From positions 124,001-188,000 of the forward strand of contig NZ_JAFMPN010000005.1 in assembly GCF_017351175.1 (NCBI RefSeq): DNA of 64,000 nucleotides, in the 5' to 3' direction. The translations under genes were made by a program, and so were the position numbers. The notes below the pieces were generated by a model that did not search any database, was not told where the DNA came from, and saw only the letters and a list, made by a program, of their open reading frames with translations. This DNA comes from Desulfovibrio sp. Huiquan2017 (lineage in GTDB: Bacteria; Desulfobacterota; Desulfovibrionia; Desulfovibrionales; Desulfovibrionaceae). Of the stretch, positions 41,645 to 49,419 are shown one piece after another (within the stretch, counting starts at the first letter, position 1; every line of letters starts with the position of its first letter).

Positions 41645-41690
41645 CGGCTCTTTCTTCAACCCCTTCCCCGCTTCGGCAAGGAGATTCGCC

Positions 41691-42497
41691 ATGAGCGAAA
41701 CAAACCACGACGCCCCGGCCGCGGCCCTGGGCGAACTGCTCGAAGTCATCGACGCCCTGATCGCACCCGGCGGCTGCCCCTGGGACAAGGAACAGACGCC
41801 CCTGACCCTGTGCGACTACCTGGCCGAGGAATCCTTCGAGCTCATCGAGGGCATACGCTCGGGCAATCCCCGCGAAGCCATGGAGGAACTGGGCGACGTC
41901 ATGTTCATCCTGCTGTTCATGGCCACCTTGTACGAACGCGCGGGGTCGCACACCCTGACCGATTCCCTGAACTACAGCGCTGCCAAGATGATCCGCCGCC
42001 ACCCCCACGTCTTCGGCGACAAGCACTTCGACAATATCACCGAGCTGTGGGACAATTGGGAGAAAACCAAGCGCGAGGAAAACAAGGACACGGACCGCAA
42101 AAGAGTCTTCGACTCCCTGCCCTCGGGACTGCCGCCCATGCTCAAGGCGTACCGCATCCACTCCAAGGCCGCGCGCAACGGGTTCACTTGGCAGTCGGAC
42201 CGGGACGTGGAAGGACAATTGCGGGACGAATGGGACGAATGGCAGGAGGCCCTGGCCTCGGGCCACGCCGAGGACTCGGAACGCGAGTTCGGCGATTACC
42301 TGTTCACCCTGGTGGAACTGGGGCGGCGCAAAGGCATCAAAGCCAACGCGGCGCTGAACTTCGCCAACCAGAAATTCCTGGCCCGGTTCGCCAAAATGGA
42401 GGAACTGGCCGAAATGCGCGGCCTGAACCTGCCCGACCTGAGCCTGGACGAAATGAACGCCCTATGGGACGAGGTCAAGGATTGGGAACGGTCCTAG
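41691..42497 (+). CDS. mazG: Nucleoside triphosphate pyrophosphohydrolase MazG
   Basis: 268 residues with two tandem MazG domains. The first has the strong motif CPWDKEQTPLTLCDYLAEES, then E-x-E-L-GDVMF metal ligands (EELGDVMFILLF). The second has REFGDYLFTLVELGRR. It hydrolyses NTPs to NMP and PPi, removing damaged nucleotides. AAGGAG lies before the ATG. Its stop overlaps the 3' end of the small minus-strand gene by 4 bp. Confidence 0.94.
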   Translation: MSETNHDAPAAALGELLEVIDALIAPGGCPWDKEQTPLTLCDYLAEESFELIEGIRSGNPREAMEELGDVMFILLFMATLYERAGSHTLTDSLNYSAAKMIRRHPHVFGDKHFDNITELWDNWEKTKREENKDTDRKRVFDSLPSGLPPMLKAYRIHSKAARNGFTWQSDRDVEGQLRDEWDEWQEALASGHAEDSEREFGDYLFTLVELGRRKGIKANAALNFANQKFLARFAKMEELAEMRGLNLPDLSLDEMNALWDEVKDWERS

Positions 42498-42658
42498 CCG
42501 AACAGATACACCAAAAGATAGAATACGGCAGCGCCCGCGCCGATGGCTGCATACAGCAGCATTCACGGTAGGCAGCGCGATCTGAACTTCCTGTAGAGCA
42601 AAAAGCCCGCGGCCGCTCCGGCGGCCACGGCGGCGATCAGTATCATGGTCTTGTCCAT
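42494..42658 (-). CDS. Tiny two-helix membrane protein with in-frame TGA (candidate CxxU selenoprotein)
   Basis: ATG at 42658 follows GGGAGGGTTCC. The frame gives 31 residues (one helix: ILIAAVAAGAAAGFLLY, then RKFRSRCLP), a TGA at 42565-42563, and directly in frame a further 22 residues (MLLYAAIGAGAAVFYLLVYL) to a TAG. Read through, this is a 54-residue hairpin of two membrane helices with C29-L-P-U32 in the connecting loop. A CGGCGC-GGGC-GCTGCCG stem-loop begins about 20 bases after the TGA. Alternatives are two separate peptides (TGA-ATG reinitiation) or a nonsense mutation of a CLPC or similar motif. Confidence 0.5.
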
Positions 42659-42710
42659 GGAACCCTCCCCGGCCACCTCGGGCCATTGATCCCCTTCCGG
42701 CCCGACCGAC

Positions 42711-42899
42711 TCAGGGCCAGCCCGTGCGTCCGGTCCCGAAGAAGACATTCAGAATGTAATACGAGGCGAACAGGGTCCCGATAATGGTGATCCAGACATA
42801 CAGCCTCGGCAGCACCGGACGCTGCCAGCGGTGCAGAACCACGCCCACCAGAACGCTGAGAATGACGGCGACAATCAGCCATGTTACGTCGATGTTCAT
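42711..42899 (-). CDS. Small two-helix membrane protein
   Basis: 62 residues; GGAGGTCCC directly before the ATG. Two hydrophobic helices (WLIVAVILSVLVGVVL and LYVWITIIGTLFASYYILNV) joined by a basic loop, with no known motif. It lies 52 bp upstream of the next small membrane gene on the same strand, so the two are likely co-transcribed. Confidence 0.7.
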   Translation of the reverse strand: MNIDVTWLIVAVILSVLVGVVLHRWQRPVLPRLYVWITIIGTLFASYYILNVFFGTGRTGWP

Positions 42900-43036
42900 G
42901 GGACCTCCGTTTTCCCATCTTACACACAGTTGTATTCATTGGGCAATATTTTTTCACCACCCCCCTAAACCTCTGAAGGGAAAAGCCGATAAAACGGATA
43001 GGCGTTATTTCCGTCCTGAAGGCAGGAGGGTGCGTT

Positions 43037-43321
43037 ATGACCATGGCAATCGGCGGTTTCGGAAGCTACTCGCCGTTCGATCAACAAACGTTCGGCGCGG
43101 CCGTGGTTTCCGAGACCCTGGACTACATGAACGACAGCGGCCCGAGCCCCGCCCCGGTGGATGAGGTTTCCGCCGAAGCGTCGCTCGTCTCTAAAACCCT
43201 GGATTACATGAACCCCGGGACCTCGACGGCAGACAAGGCCGGCCTGGCCCAGAGCTACAACTTCCAGACCGATGTCCTCGGCCCCTACGCCACGGGCTCG
43301 GTCTTCGACACCATCATCTGA
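43037..43321 (+). CDS. Short hypothetical protein with an internal repeat
   Basis: 94 residues, no signal peptide or membrane segment. The unit VSETLDYMN at about residues 28-36 recurs as VSKTLDYMN near 57-65, each followed by a Pro/Ser/Gly stretch. It is acidic, low in complexity and probably flexible. GGCAGGAGGGTGCGTT precedes the ATG, a strong ribosome site. I do not recognise the family. Confidence 0.65.
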   Translation: MTMAIGGFGSYSPFDQQTFGAAVVSETLDYMNDSGPSPAPVDEVSAEASLVSKTLDYMNPGTSTADKAGLAQSYNFQTDVLGPYATGSVFDTII

Positions 43322-43348
43322 AGGTCCGGAGATAACGCCTCGGCAAAA

Positions 43349-43381
43349 AGCCCCGCCGCCCCTTGCCGGGACGGCGGGGCT
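43349..43381. terminator. Hairpin after the 94-residue protein gene
   Basis: AGCCCCGCCGCCCC/GGGACGGCGGGGCT, a 14-bp stem with one mismatch, 28 bp after the stop. Ts follow only on the minus-strand side (5), so on the plus strand it is an imperfect terminator. Confidence 0.6.
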
Positions 43382-43493
43382 CCACTTCCGTCCGCGCCGG
43401 GATATTTCTTTCACAAAAAGTCCATCCGCCATAGTATATCCATACAAGAAGGCCCGACCGCCTTCCCTCAACCGCAACACCCAAGAGGCGACC

Positions 43494-44588
43494 ATGCCGA
43501 ACAAAACGATACGGGACCGCGCGGCGGGAGCTCTGATGGGCGCCTGGATCGGCGACGGCCTTGGACTGGGACCGCATTGGTACTACGACCTGGACGAGTT
43601 GCGCCGGGACTACGGCCCCTGGATCAGCGACTACGCCGACCCCATGCCGGGCCGATACCACGACGGCATGAAGGCGGGCCAGTTGTCCCAATCGGGATTC
43701 ATCCTCAAATTGACCGTCCGCTCCCTGATCGAATGTGGCGATTACGACGAGCCGGACTTCCTCCGCCGCATGGATGCCGAGCTTTTCCCGCTGCTCAACG
43801 GCGAACCGGCCAACGGGCCGGGCGGCTACACCAGCCAGTCCATCCGCGAGGCTTGGCGCAGGCGGGTATTGCAAAAACGTCCCTGGGGCGAAACCGCCGG
43901 GCATGCCGACACCACCGAGGCCATCGAACGCACCCTGGCCATGGCCGTGCGCTACGCCCTCGATCCGGCCCGCTTGGCCGAAACGGTCAGCCGCAACGCG
44001 GCCCTGACCCAGGCGGACGACCTGGTCCTGTCCCTGACCGTGGCCTACGGCGCGGTCCTCGCCCAGATCGTCCAGGGCTACCCCCTCGACGCCCGCCTGT
44101 CCGACAGACTCATGGATCTCGTCAAGAAGGGCACCCTGCCTTTCCACGCCGTCACCCGCGAGGGGCTCAAGCCCCCGAGGCCCGGCGATCCCGACCCGCC
44201 GCGCGCGGGCCGCTTTGCCTCTCCAGACGCCCTGCTCTCTCCGAGCTACATGGCTCGGGCCGCGTCCGATCCGGACATCCGCATCGAGCCCGCCTGGAAA
44301 GTTTCGCTCGTCTACGGCATGCCCTGCGCCGTCTATCACATGCTCCCGGCGGCCTACTACCTGGCGGCCCGGTTCGGCGATGATTTCGAATCCGCCGTAC
44401 TGCACGCGGTGAACGGCGGCGGCCAGAACCAGGCCCGGGCCATTCTGACCGGAGCCCTGGCAGGCGCCCGGGCGGGATTGTCCCGCATCCCCGAACGATT
44501 CATCAACGGCCTGGAGGAGGGCGAAACCCTGCGCGCCCTGGCCCTCGCCCTGGCCGAACAGGCGGCGGACAATCCGTCCCGAGGATAG
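43494..44588 (+). CDS. ADP-ribosylglycohydrolase family protein
   Basis: 364 residues from the ATG at 43494 (AAGAGGCG before it). AGALMGAWIGDGLGLGPHWY is the family opening with a metal-site aspartate, and AVNGGGQNQARAILTGALAG is the C-terminal loop (G-D-N/T-D-S-x-A in classic members, here modified to GGQNQA). The changed C-terminal metal ligands leave activity uncertain. The family removes ADP-ribose from proteins or small molecules, for example DraG. 9 bp before the dioxygenase-like gene; probably one operon. Confidence 0.85.
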   Translation: MPNKTIRDRAAGALMGAWIGDGLGLGPHWYYDLDELRRDYGPWISDYADPMPGRYHDGMKAGQLSQSGFILKLTVRSLIECGDYDEPDFLRRMDAELFPLLNGEPANGPGGYTSQSIREAWRRRVLQKRPWGETAGHADTTEAIERTLAMAVRYALDPARLAETVSRNAALTQADDLVLSLTVAYGAVLAQIVQGYPLDARLSDRLMDLVKKGTLPFHAVTREGLKPPRPGDPDPPRAGRFASPDALLSPSYMARAASDPDIRIEPAWKVSLVYGMPCAVYHMLPAAYYLAARFGDDFESAVLHAVNGGGQNQARAILTGALAGARAGLSRIPERFINGLEEGETLRALALALAEQAADNPSRG

Positions 44589-44597
44589 GAGAACGGC

Positions 44598-45431
44598 ATG
44601 AGCGCAAGCCGATCCGACAGCCACGCCGTGATCTACCTCTCCCACGGCGCGGGACCACTGCCCCTGCTCGGGGACCCGGCTCACGCGGAAATGGTCCGGA
44701 ACCTGAATGTCCTCGCCGCCCGAATTCCCAGGCCGTCCGCCATCCTGGTCATCAGCGCCCACTGGGAAGAAACGATCCCCACCGTGACCGTGGGGGACCG
44801 CCCGCCGCTATTCTACGATTACTACGGCTTTCCCCCGGCATCCTATGCCATCGCCTATCCCGCTCCGGGCGACCAGCCCCTGTCGGACGCGGTCCGGGAC
44901 ATCCTGGCCCGCAACGGCGTGGACTGCGGCATGGAATCCGAGCGCGGTTTCGACCACGGACTGTTCGTCCCGCTGAAGATCATGTACCCCGAGGCGGACA
45001 TTCCCTGCGTCCAGCTTTCGCTCGTCAAGGGGTTGGACCCGACAACGCATCTGGCCCTGGGCGAGGCCCTGGCCGGACTCGACCGGGAAAATATGCTCAT
45101 CCTCGGCTCGGGCTTCTCCTTCCACAACATGCGCGCCTTCTTCACCCCGGACACGGTCGAAACCGCCCAAGCCAACGAAGCATTCCAGCAATGGCTCACG
45201 AAGACCTGTGCCGACCCGGCCCTGACCATCGGTGAACGCCGAAGCAGGCTGGCCCGCTGGGAAACCGCCCCCCGGGCCCGCTACTGTCACCCCCGCGAGG
45301 AACATCTGCTGCCATTGCACGTTTGCTGTGGCGCGGCGGGCCGCCCGTGTGACGAGTATTTTTCCCTGACCATCTTCGGCAAGAGCGCGACCACCTGCCT
45401 CTGGCGGCCGACCGGAAACGGCGCGAAGTAA
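44598..45431 (+). CDS. LigB/DODA-type extradiol dioxygenase family protein
   Basis: 277 residues. Metal-ligand histidines are in YLSHGAGP and VISAHWEE; further conserved sites are GFDHGLFVPLKIMYPEADIP and LGSGFSFHNM. These match the class III dioxygenase superfamily that includes 4,5-DOPA dioxygenase and YgiD. It opens catecholic rings with Fe(II) or Zn. In an anaerobe an oxygenase reaction is odd, so a different substrate or protective role is possible. No other aromatic catabolism gene is nearby. Confidence 0.88.
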   Translation: MSASRSDSHAVIYLSHGAGPLPLLGDPAHAEMVRNLNVLAARIPRPSAILVISAHWEETIPTVTVGDRPPLFYDYYGFPPASYAIAYPAPGDQPLSDAVRDILARNGVDCGMESERGFDHGLFVPLKIMYPEADIPCVQLSLVKGLDPTTHLALGEALAGLDRENMLILGSGFSFHNMRAFFTPDTVETAQANEAFQQWLTKTCADPALTIGERRSRLARWETAPRARYCHPREEHLLPLHVCCGAAGRPCDEYFSLTIFGKSATTCLWRPTGNGAK

Positions 45432-45454
45432 TCTCCCGGCCACGGCAAAAGCAA

Positions 45455-45473
45455 GAGCCTCGCTCGGAGGCTC
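45455..45473. terminator. Small hairpin between convergent genes
   Basis: GAGCCTC-GCTCG-GAGGCTC between the dioxygenase-like gene and the Mo-oxidoreductase gene, with only a weak pyrimidine tract beyond. Confidence 0.45.
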
Positions 45474-45499
45474 ACCCTTCTTGCCAGCCTGACACAGGC

Positions 45500-48127
45500 C
45501 TAAAGCTTAAGCCAATTCCCGGCCACATTCCGGCAAAAATCCATGGACTGCGCAATAAAGAGCGGGAAACGACCGTGGGACCCGGCAAGAACTTCGTCGG
45601 CGAACCGGAATTTCGCATCGAGGAAATCCAGTTCCAGATGGAACCGGAACCCATAGGACGCGTTGCCGACCCGAAAGCACTGGTTGGCGCAGGCCGCGCC
45701 AGTAACCAGAAGCTCGGCTCCTCCGGGCAGGTCGAAGGTATCCGCGTGGGCCTCCATAAACGGTGGAATCGCCCCAGCCCGCCCCAGAACCGGGTCCCGC
45801 GCGCCCGATGCCGTCAGGACGAGTTGCCCGTAGCCGGACTCCGATTTGGACATGGCCCGGACGGACGCGCCGTGGGCCCGGGCCAGAAGCAGACAGCCCA
45901 GACAGATGCCCGCCACAGGCTTGCCCGCAGCGTCGAAGTCGCGCATGAGCCGCAGGAGCGCCGGGAAATGCGGCGAGCGCGCATCGTCCCAGGCTTGTTG
46001 CGGGCCGTCCAGAACCACCAGCCGGTCATATCCTTCCGAGGACGCGGGCAGCGCCTCCCCAACCCCGGCCCTGACGGTGGTCAGCAGACACCCACGCCGC
46101 GCCAGCTCCTTGGTGAAATTGCCGCCGGACGACTCGTCCGAATGCCGAACCACCAGCACCCGGGAACCGATGATTCCGTCCCCGGGGCACGGCTCCACCG
46201 TGACCCGGGTCTCGTAAAACGGCGTGCCCCCGCCCACCACGGACGCAATATCCCGGGTCAGCCGATTGACCCCATGGCCCGCCTTGTTCCAGCCGCCTCG
46301 CTCGGCCACAAGCACGTCCGGGCGCATGGCCCCGTCCGCCTTGAGCTGCGCCATGAGCCTGCCGTGGGGACTGCGCACCAGCACGAGGCCGCCGTCCGCG
46401 ACACCCCGCCTGCGGGCCTCGTCGGCGTTCAGGGCCACTGTGGGCAGGGCGTCGTGCCCGGCCATGGTCCGTTCGGAGCAGAGATGATCATGGGGCGCGA
46501 TGGTCAGAAGATTGTATGGATACTCCGGGTCCCCGGCCAGGAGAACGGCCGGATCGAACTCGGTCATGAACCGGAATTTGCCGGATTCGGTGGGGAATAC
46601 GCCGTCCGCATACGGCACCATGGGCGCGTCCAGGCGAACCGGGCCCCTGCGCACGCTTTCCAGGTCCGTGCCCTGCGCCCAGAGCGGCGCGCAGATCCGA
46701 TTCAACCAGTCGTCCACAGGCCGCCGGTATTCCCCGGCAAACGGGAACCGTGCGGCCAATTCCTGGAACATCCGGAATTCGGACATGGCTTCCCCCACAG
46801 GTTCGATGGCCGGATTCACCGGCCCCGCGAAGTTGTGGCCGTAACCCGCCACGAGGTCTTCCTCTTCGAGAAAGGTGGTGGCGGGGAGAAAAACATCGGC
46901 CAATTCGGCGGTGTCGTCCAGGAAATGCCCGGAGTAGACGACCATCTCGGCCTTTTTGAAGGCCATGGCGACCTTGTCCGCGTTGGGAGCCATGCATGCG
47001 GGATTGCCCGCCGTAACCACGATCATGCGGATCTCCGGGGCGCGGGCATTCAAGATCTCCTCGCCCAGCCTGGCGACGAGCAAGGTCCGGCGGCCCGGGT
47101 GCAGATGGTCGCCCCACCAGGCCTGGTCGTAGGGACCGTACTCCTCGAACCCCTGGCTGACCCCGCCTCCCGGCACTCCGAGAATGCCCGCGATGCCGCC
47201 CAGGGCGTCAATGGGCCGAATGATGTAATGGGCATGCGCATGGCGATGCAGCCCCCAACCGAGCAGGATGGAGGTCGGGAACCTACGCATGAGGGTATCG
47301 GCCAACAGCTCGGCCCCGGACAAGGGCACTCCGGCCAGAGCGCAAAGTTCGGGCGCGGCGAAGCCGTCGAGAATGGCCTTGAATCCGGCCCAGCCCTCGG
47401 CCCGGTTTTCAAGAAAATCGCGGTCCTCGGCCCCGGCGGCAAGGATGAGCTTGGCGGCGGCCATGGCCAGGAAGCCATCGCGCCCCGGCCTGGGCCGAAT
47501 GTGGTCGGTGGCGAAATCCACGGACCGGCTGCGTACCGGGTCGATGACCACCACGCGGCCGCCGCGCCTCTTGACGTCCCTGGCGATCCTGACCAGGGAG
47601 ATGTTGGTGGACGCGGGATTGCGCCCCCACAGGATCATGGAGTTGGAATTATAATGATCCAGAGGATCGTGGGACACGCGCTGGCCGAAGTCGAGATTCT
47701 GGGCCGCCTGCCCCGCTCCGCCGCACAGGGAGCCGCGCAGGGTCGTGACCCCGCCGAGCAGATTGAAGAAATACTTGTTCAGGAGCTTGAGGGCCGTGCG
47801 TTCGCCGTATCCCTGATAGTACAGGATCGCCTCGGGCCCTGATTCGGCGACCACCCGCTTCAGTTTGTCGGCCACCAGGTCCAGGACCTCATCCCAGGAG
47901 GCCAGCCGCCACCGGCCAGCCACCTTGCGCAGGGGATGGGTAATCCGCTCGGCGCTGTATACGCGCTCAATGTATCGGGCTGCCTTATGGCACGATGCCC
48001 CCCGGGTCAGGGGATGGTTCGGGTCGCCCGACAGCCCGGCCAGCCGCCCGTCCTCCACCGCGGCAACGAGGCCGCAGGTGTTTGGGCAGTCCCGCGTGCA
48101 GGTAGTCACGATCTCACGTCGGCTCAT
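45500..48127 (-). CDS. Molybdopterin oxidoreductase fused to a class-I glutamine amidotransferase-like domain
   Basis: 875 residues. N-terminal [4Fe-4S] motif C10-x3-C14-x3-C18-x27-C46, then the bis-MGD oxidoreductase fold (SMILWGRNPASTN, VVVIDPVRS, VFLPATTFLEEED) and its C-terminal beta-barrel to about 645. C135 in GSLCGGAGQ is a candidate Mo ligand. Residues 655-875 are a GATase1-type domain: VVLDGPQ, nucleophile elbow GICLGC (C742), and GFRFHLELD (H830, E832), a complete Cys-His-Glu triad. No Tat signal, so cytoplasmic. Divergent from the ABC genes. Confidence 0.87.
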   Translation of the reverse strand: MSRREIVTTCTRDCPNTCGLVAAVEDGRLAGLSGDPNHPLTRGASCHKAARYIERVYSAERITHPLRKVAGRWRLASWDEVLDLVADKLKRVVAESGPEAILYYQGYGERTALKLLNKYFFNLLGGVTTLRGSLCGGAGQAAQNLDFGQRVSHDPLDHYNSNSMILWGRNPASTNISLVRIARDVKRRGGRVVVIDPVRSRSVDFATDHIRPRPGRDGFLAMAAAKLILAAGAEDRDFLENRAEGWAGFKAILDGFAAPELCALAGVPLSGAELLADTLMRRFPTSILLGWGLHRHAHAHYIIRPIDALGGIAGILGVPGGGVSQGFEEYGPYDQAWWGDHLHPGRRTLLVARLGEEILNARAPEIRMIVVTAGNPACMAPNADKVAMAFKKAEMVVYSGHFLDDTAELADVFLPATTFLEEEDLVAGYGHNFAGPVNPAIEPVGEAMSEFRMFQELAARFPFAGEYRRPVDDWLNRICAPLWAQGTDLESVRRGPVRLDAPMVPYADGVFPTESGKFRFMTEFDPAVLLAGDPEYPYNLLTIAPHDHLCSERTMAGHDALPTVALNADEARRRGVADGGLVLVRSPHGRLMAQLKADGAMRPDVLVAERGGWNKAGHGVNRLTRDIASVVGGGTPFYETRVTVEPCPGDGIIGSRVLVVRHSDESSGGNFTKELARRGCLLTTVRAGVGEALPASSEGYDRLVVLDGPQQAWDDARSPHFPALLRLMRDFDAAGKPVAGICLGCLLLARAHGASVRAMSKSESGYGQLVLTASGARDPVLGRAGAIPPFMEAHADTFDLPGGAELLVTGAACANQCFRVGNASYGFRFHLELDFLDAKFRFADEVLAGSHGRFPLFIAQSMDFCRNVAGNWLKL

Positions 48128-48250
48128 TGTCCATACTTCCTGATTGCGCTTTTTCCCGTCCTGTTCGCGGGCATCCGCACGGGCGGCTCCCGTCCACGAT
48201 CATGAGGTCGCACAATCGAACGCCGCGATCAAGTCCCGCGCGGACCACAT

Positions 48251-48276
48251 GTCACGCATATGCATGTTTGCGTGAC
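48251..48276. promoter_or_regulatory. 26-bp inverted repeat in the divergent molybdoenzyme promoter region
   Basis: GTCACGCA and TGCGTGAC arms, a perfect 8-bp pair, separated by ten bases that themselves contain ATGCAT. It lies 124 bp from the Mo-oxidoreductase start and 146 bp from the binding-protein start, so it could control both. Confidence 0.6.
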
Positions 48277-48421
48277 GACATTGTCGCCGCACCGGCCCCG
48301 GTACTACATATCAAGGCTTGTCCACAGGCGCATTCCGCCCGGCGGTCCAGCGCCCCGGGCAATACGTAAACGGCGCGCCCGTCCGGCATCCTCGCCAACA
48401 CCGTTGCAAGGGAGTTCTCCG

Positions 48422-49405
48422 ATGATCACACGCAGGCATTTCCTCTCCATGAGCGCAGGGGCTCTGGCCCTGTTCCCCTTCATGACCGCTTCCCGGGCAC
48501 TTGCCGGGGCCCCGGCCGAACTCGCGCTGGCCGGACCGCCCGCGCCCGCGAGCCTTCCCCTGGTCCGTCTGGCCGAACAAGGAGCGTCCGCCGACCTGCC
48601 CGCCATGACGATGAAACAATGGCGCAATCCAGACATCATGCGCGCCTGGCTGATCTCGGGCGAGGTCCAGGTCTCGGCGGGCCCGGCCAACGCGGCGGCC
48701 ATTCTCTATAATAAAGGGCTCCCGATCCGTCTGCTGGACGTCAACAACGGGGGCATCCTCAGCTTCCTGACCCGCGATCCGTCCATCCAAAAATTCACGG
48801 ACATCAAGGGCAAAAAAGTCCTGTTGTTCTTCCGGGGGGACACCCCGGACACCATCGTGCGCTATCTGGCCGCAAAACAGGGCATCAATCCGGACTCGGA
48901 CCTGACCGTCTCCTACGCGGACTCGCCCTTCGAGGCGTTGCAGATGTTCCTGTCCGGACGCGCGGACACGGTCCTGCTGCCCGAGCCCGCCGCCACCGCG
49001 GCCGTACTCAAGGCCAAGGTCTCCGGTTCGAAGCCGACGCGCATCGTCATTCAGGACGAATGGCAAGCCGTGACCGGCAACGCCCTGCCCCTGCCTCTGG
49101 GCGGGACCATGTGCCAGGCCTCCCTGGCGACGGAGCACCCCGAGACCGTGGCCGCGCTGCAGACCGGCATCGGACGGGCCGTGGACTGGATCAACGCGCA
49201 CCCGGCCGAGGCCGCGCAACAGTCGGCCGACTTCTTCGGGCTCAAGGCCCCGGTGCTGCAAAAGTCCCTGGAGGCCTTCCCCATCCGGCGCAGTCCGGCG
49301 GCCGAGGCACGCAAGGACCTGGAGTTCTACTACCAGGCCCTCATGGAGATGTCGCCCAAGCTGGTGGGCGGGAAACTACCGGACAAGGCCTTCTACCTGG
49401 GCTAA
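48422..49405 (+). CDS. Tat-exported ABC substrate-binding protein (NMT1/SsuA-like)
   Basis: 327 residues from the ATG at 48422 (GGGAG seven bases before). Tat signal ITRRHFLSMSAGALALFP. The mature fold follows the NMT1/SsuA/TauA pattern (SGEVQVSAGPANAAAILYNK, GKKVLLFFRGDTPDTIVRYL, ALQMFLSGRADTVLLPEPAA). The family binds sulfonates, nitrate, taurine or pyrimidine precursors. A Tat signal is unusual for this family and suggests folding, perhaps with a cofactor, before export. First of four plus-strand transport genes. Confidence 0.85.
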   Translation: MITRRHFLSMSAGALALFPFMTASRALAGAPAELALAGPPAPASLPLVRLAEQGASADLPAMTMKQWRNPDIMRAWLISGEVQVSAGPANAAAILYNKGLPIRLLDVNNGGILSFLTRDPSIQKFTDIKGKKVLLFFRGDTPDTIVRYLAAKQGINPDSDLTVSYADSPFEALQMFLSGRADTVLLPEPAATAAVLKAKVSGSKPTRIVIQDEWQAVTGNALPLPLGGTMCQASLATEHPETVAALQTGIGRAVDWINAHPAEAAQQSADFFGLKAPVLQKSLEAFPIRRSPAAEARKDLEFYYQALMEMSPKLVGGKLPDKAFYLG

Positions 49406-49419
49406 GGGCGAGAGGAAGG

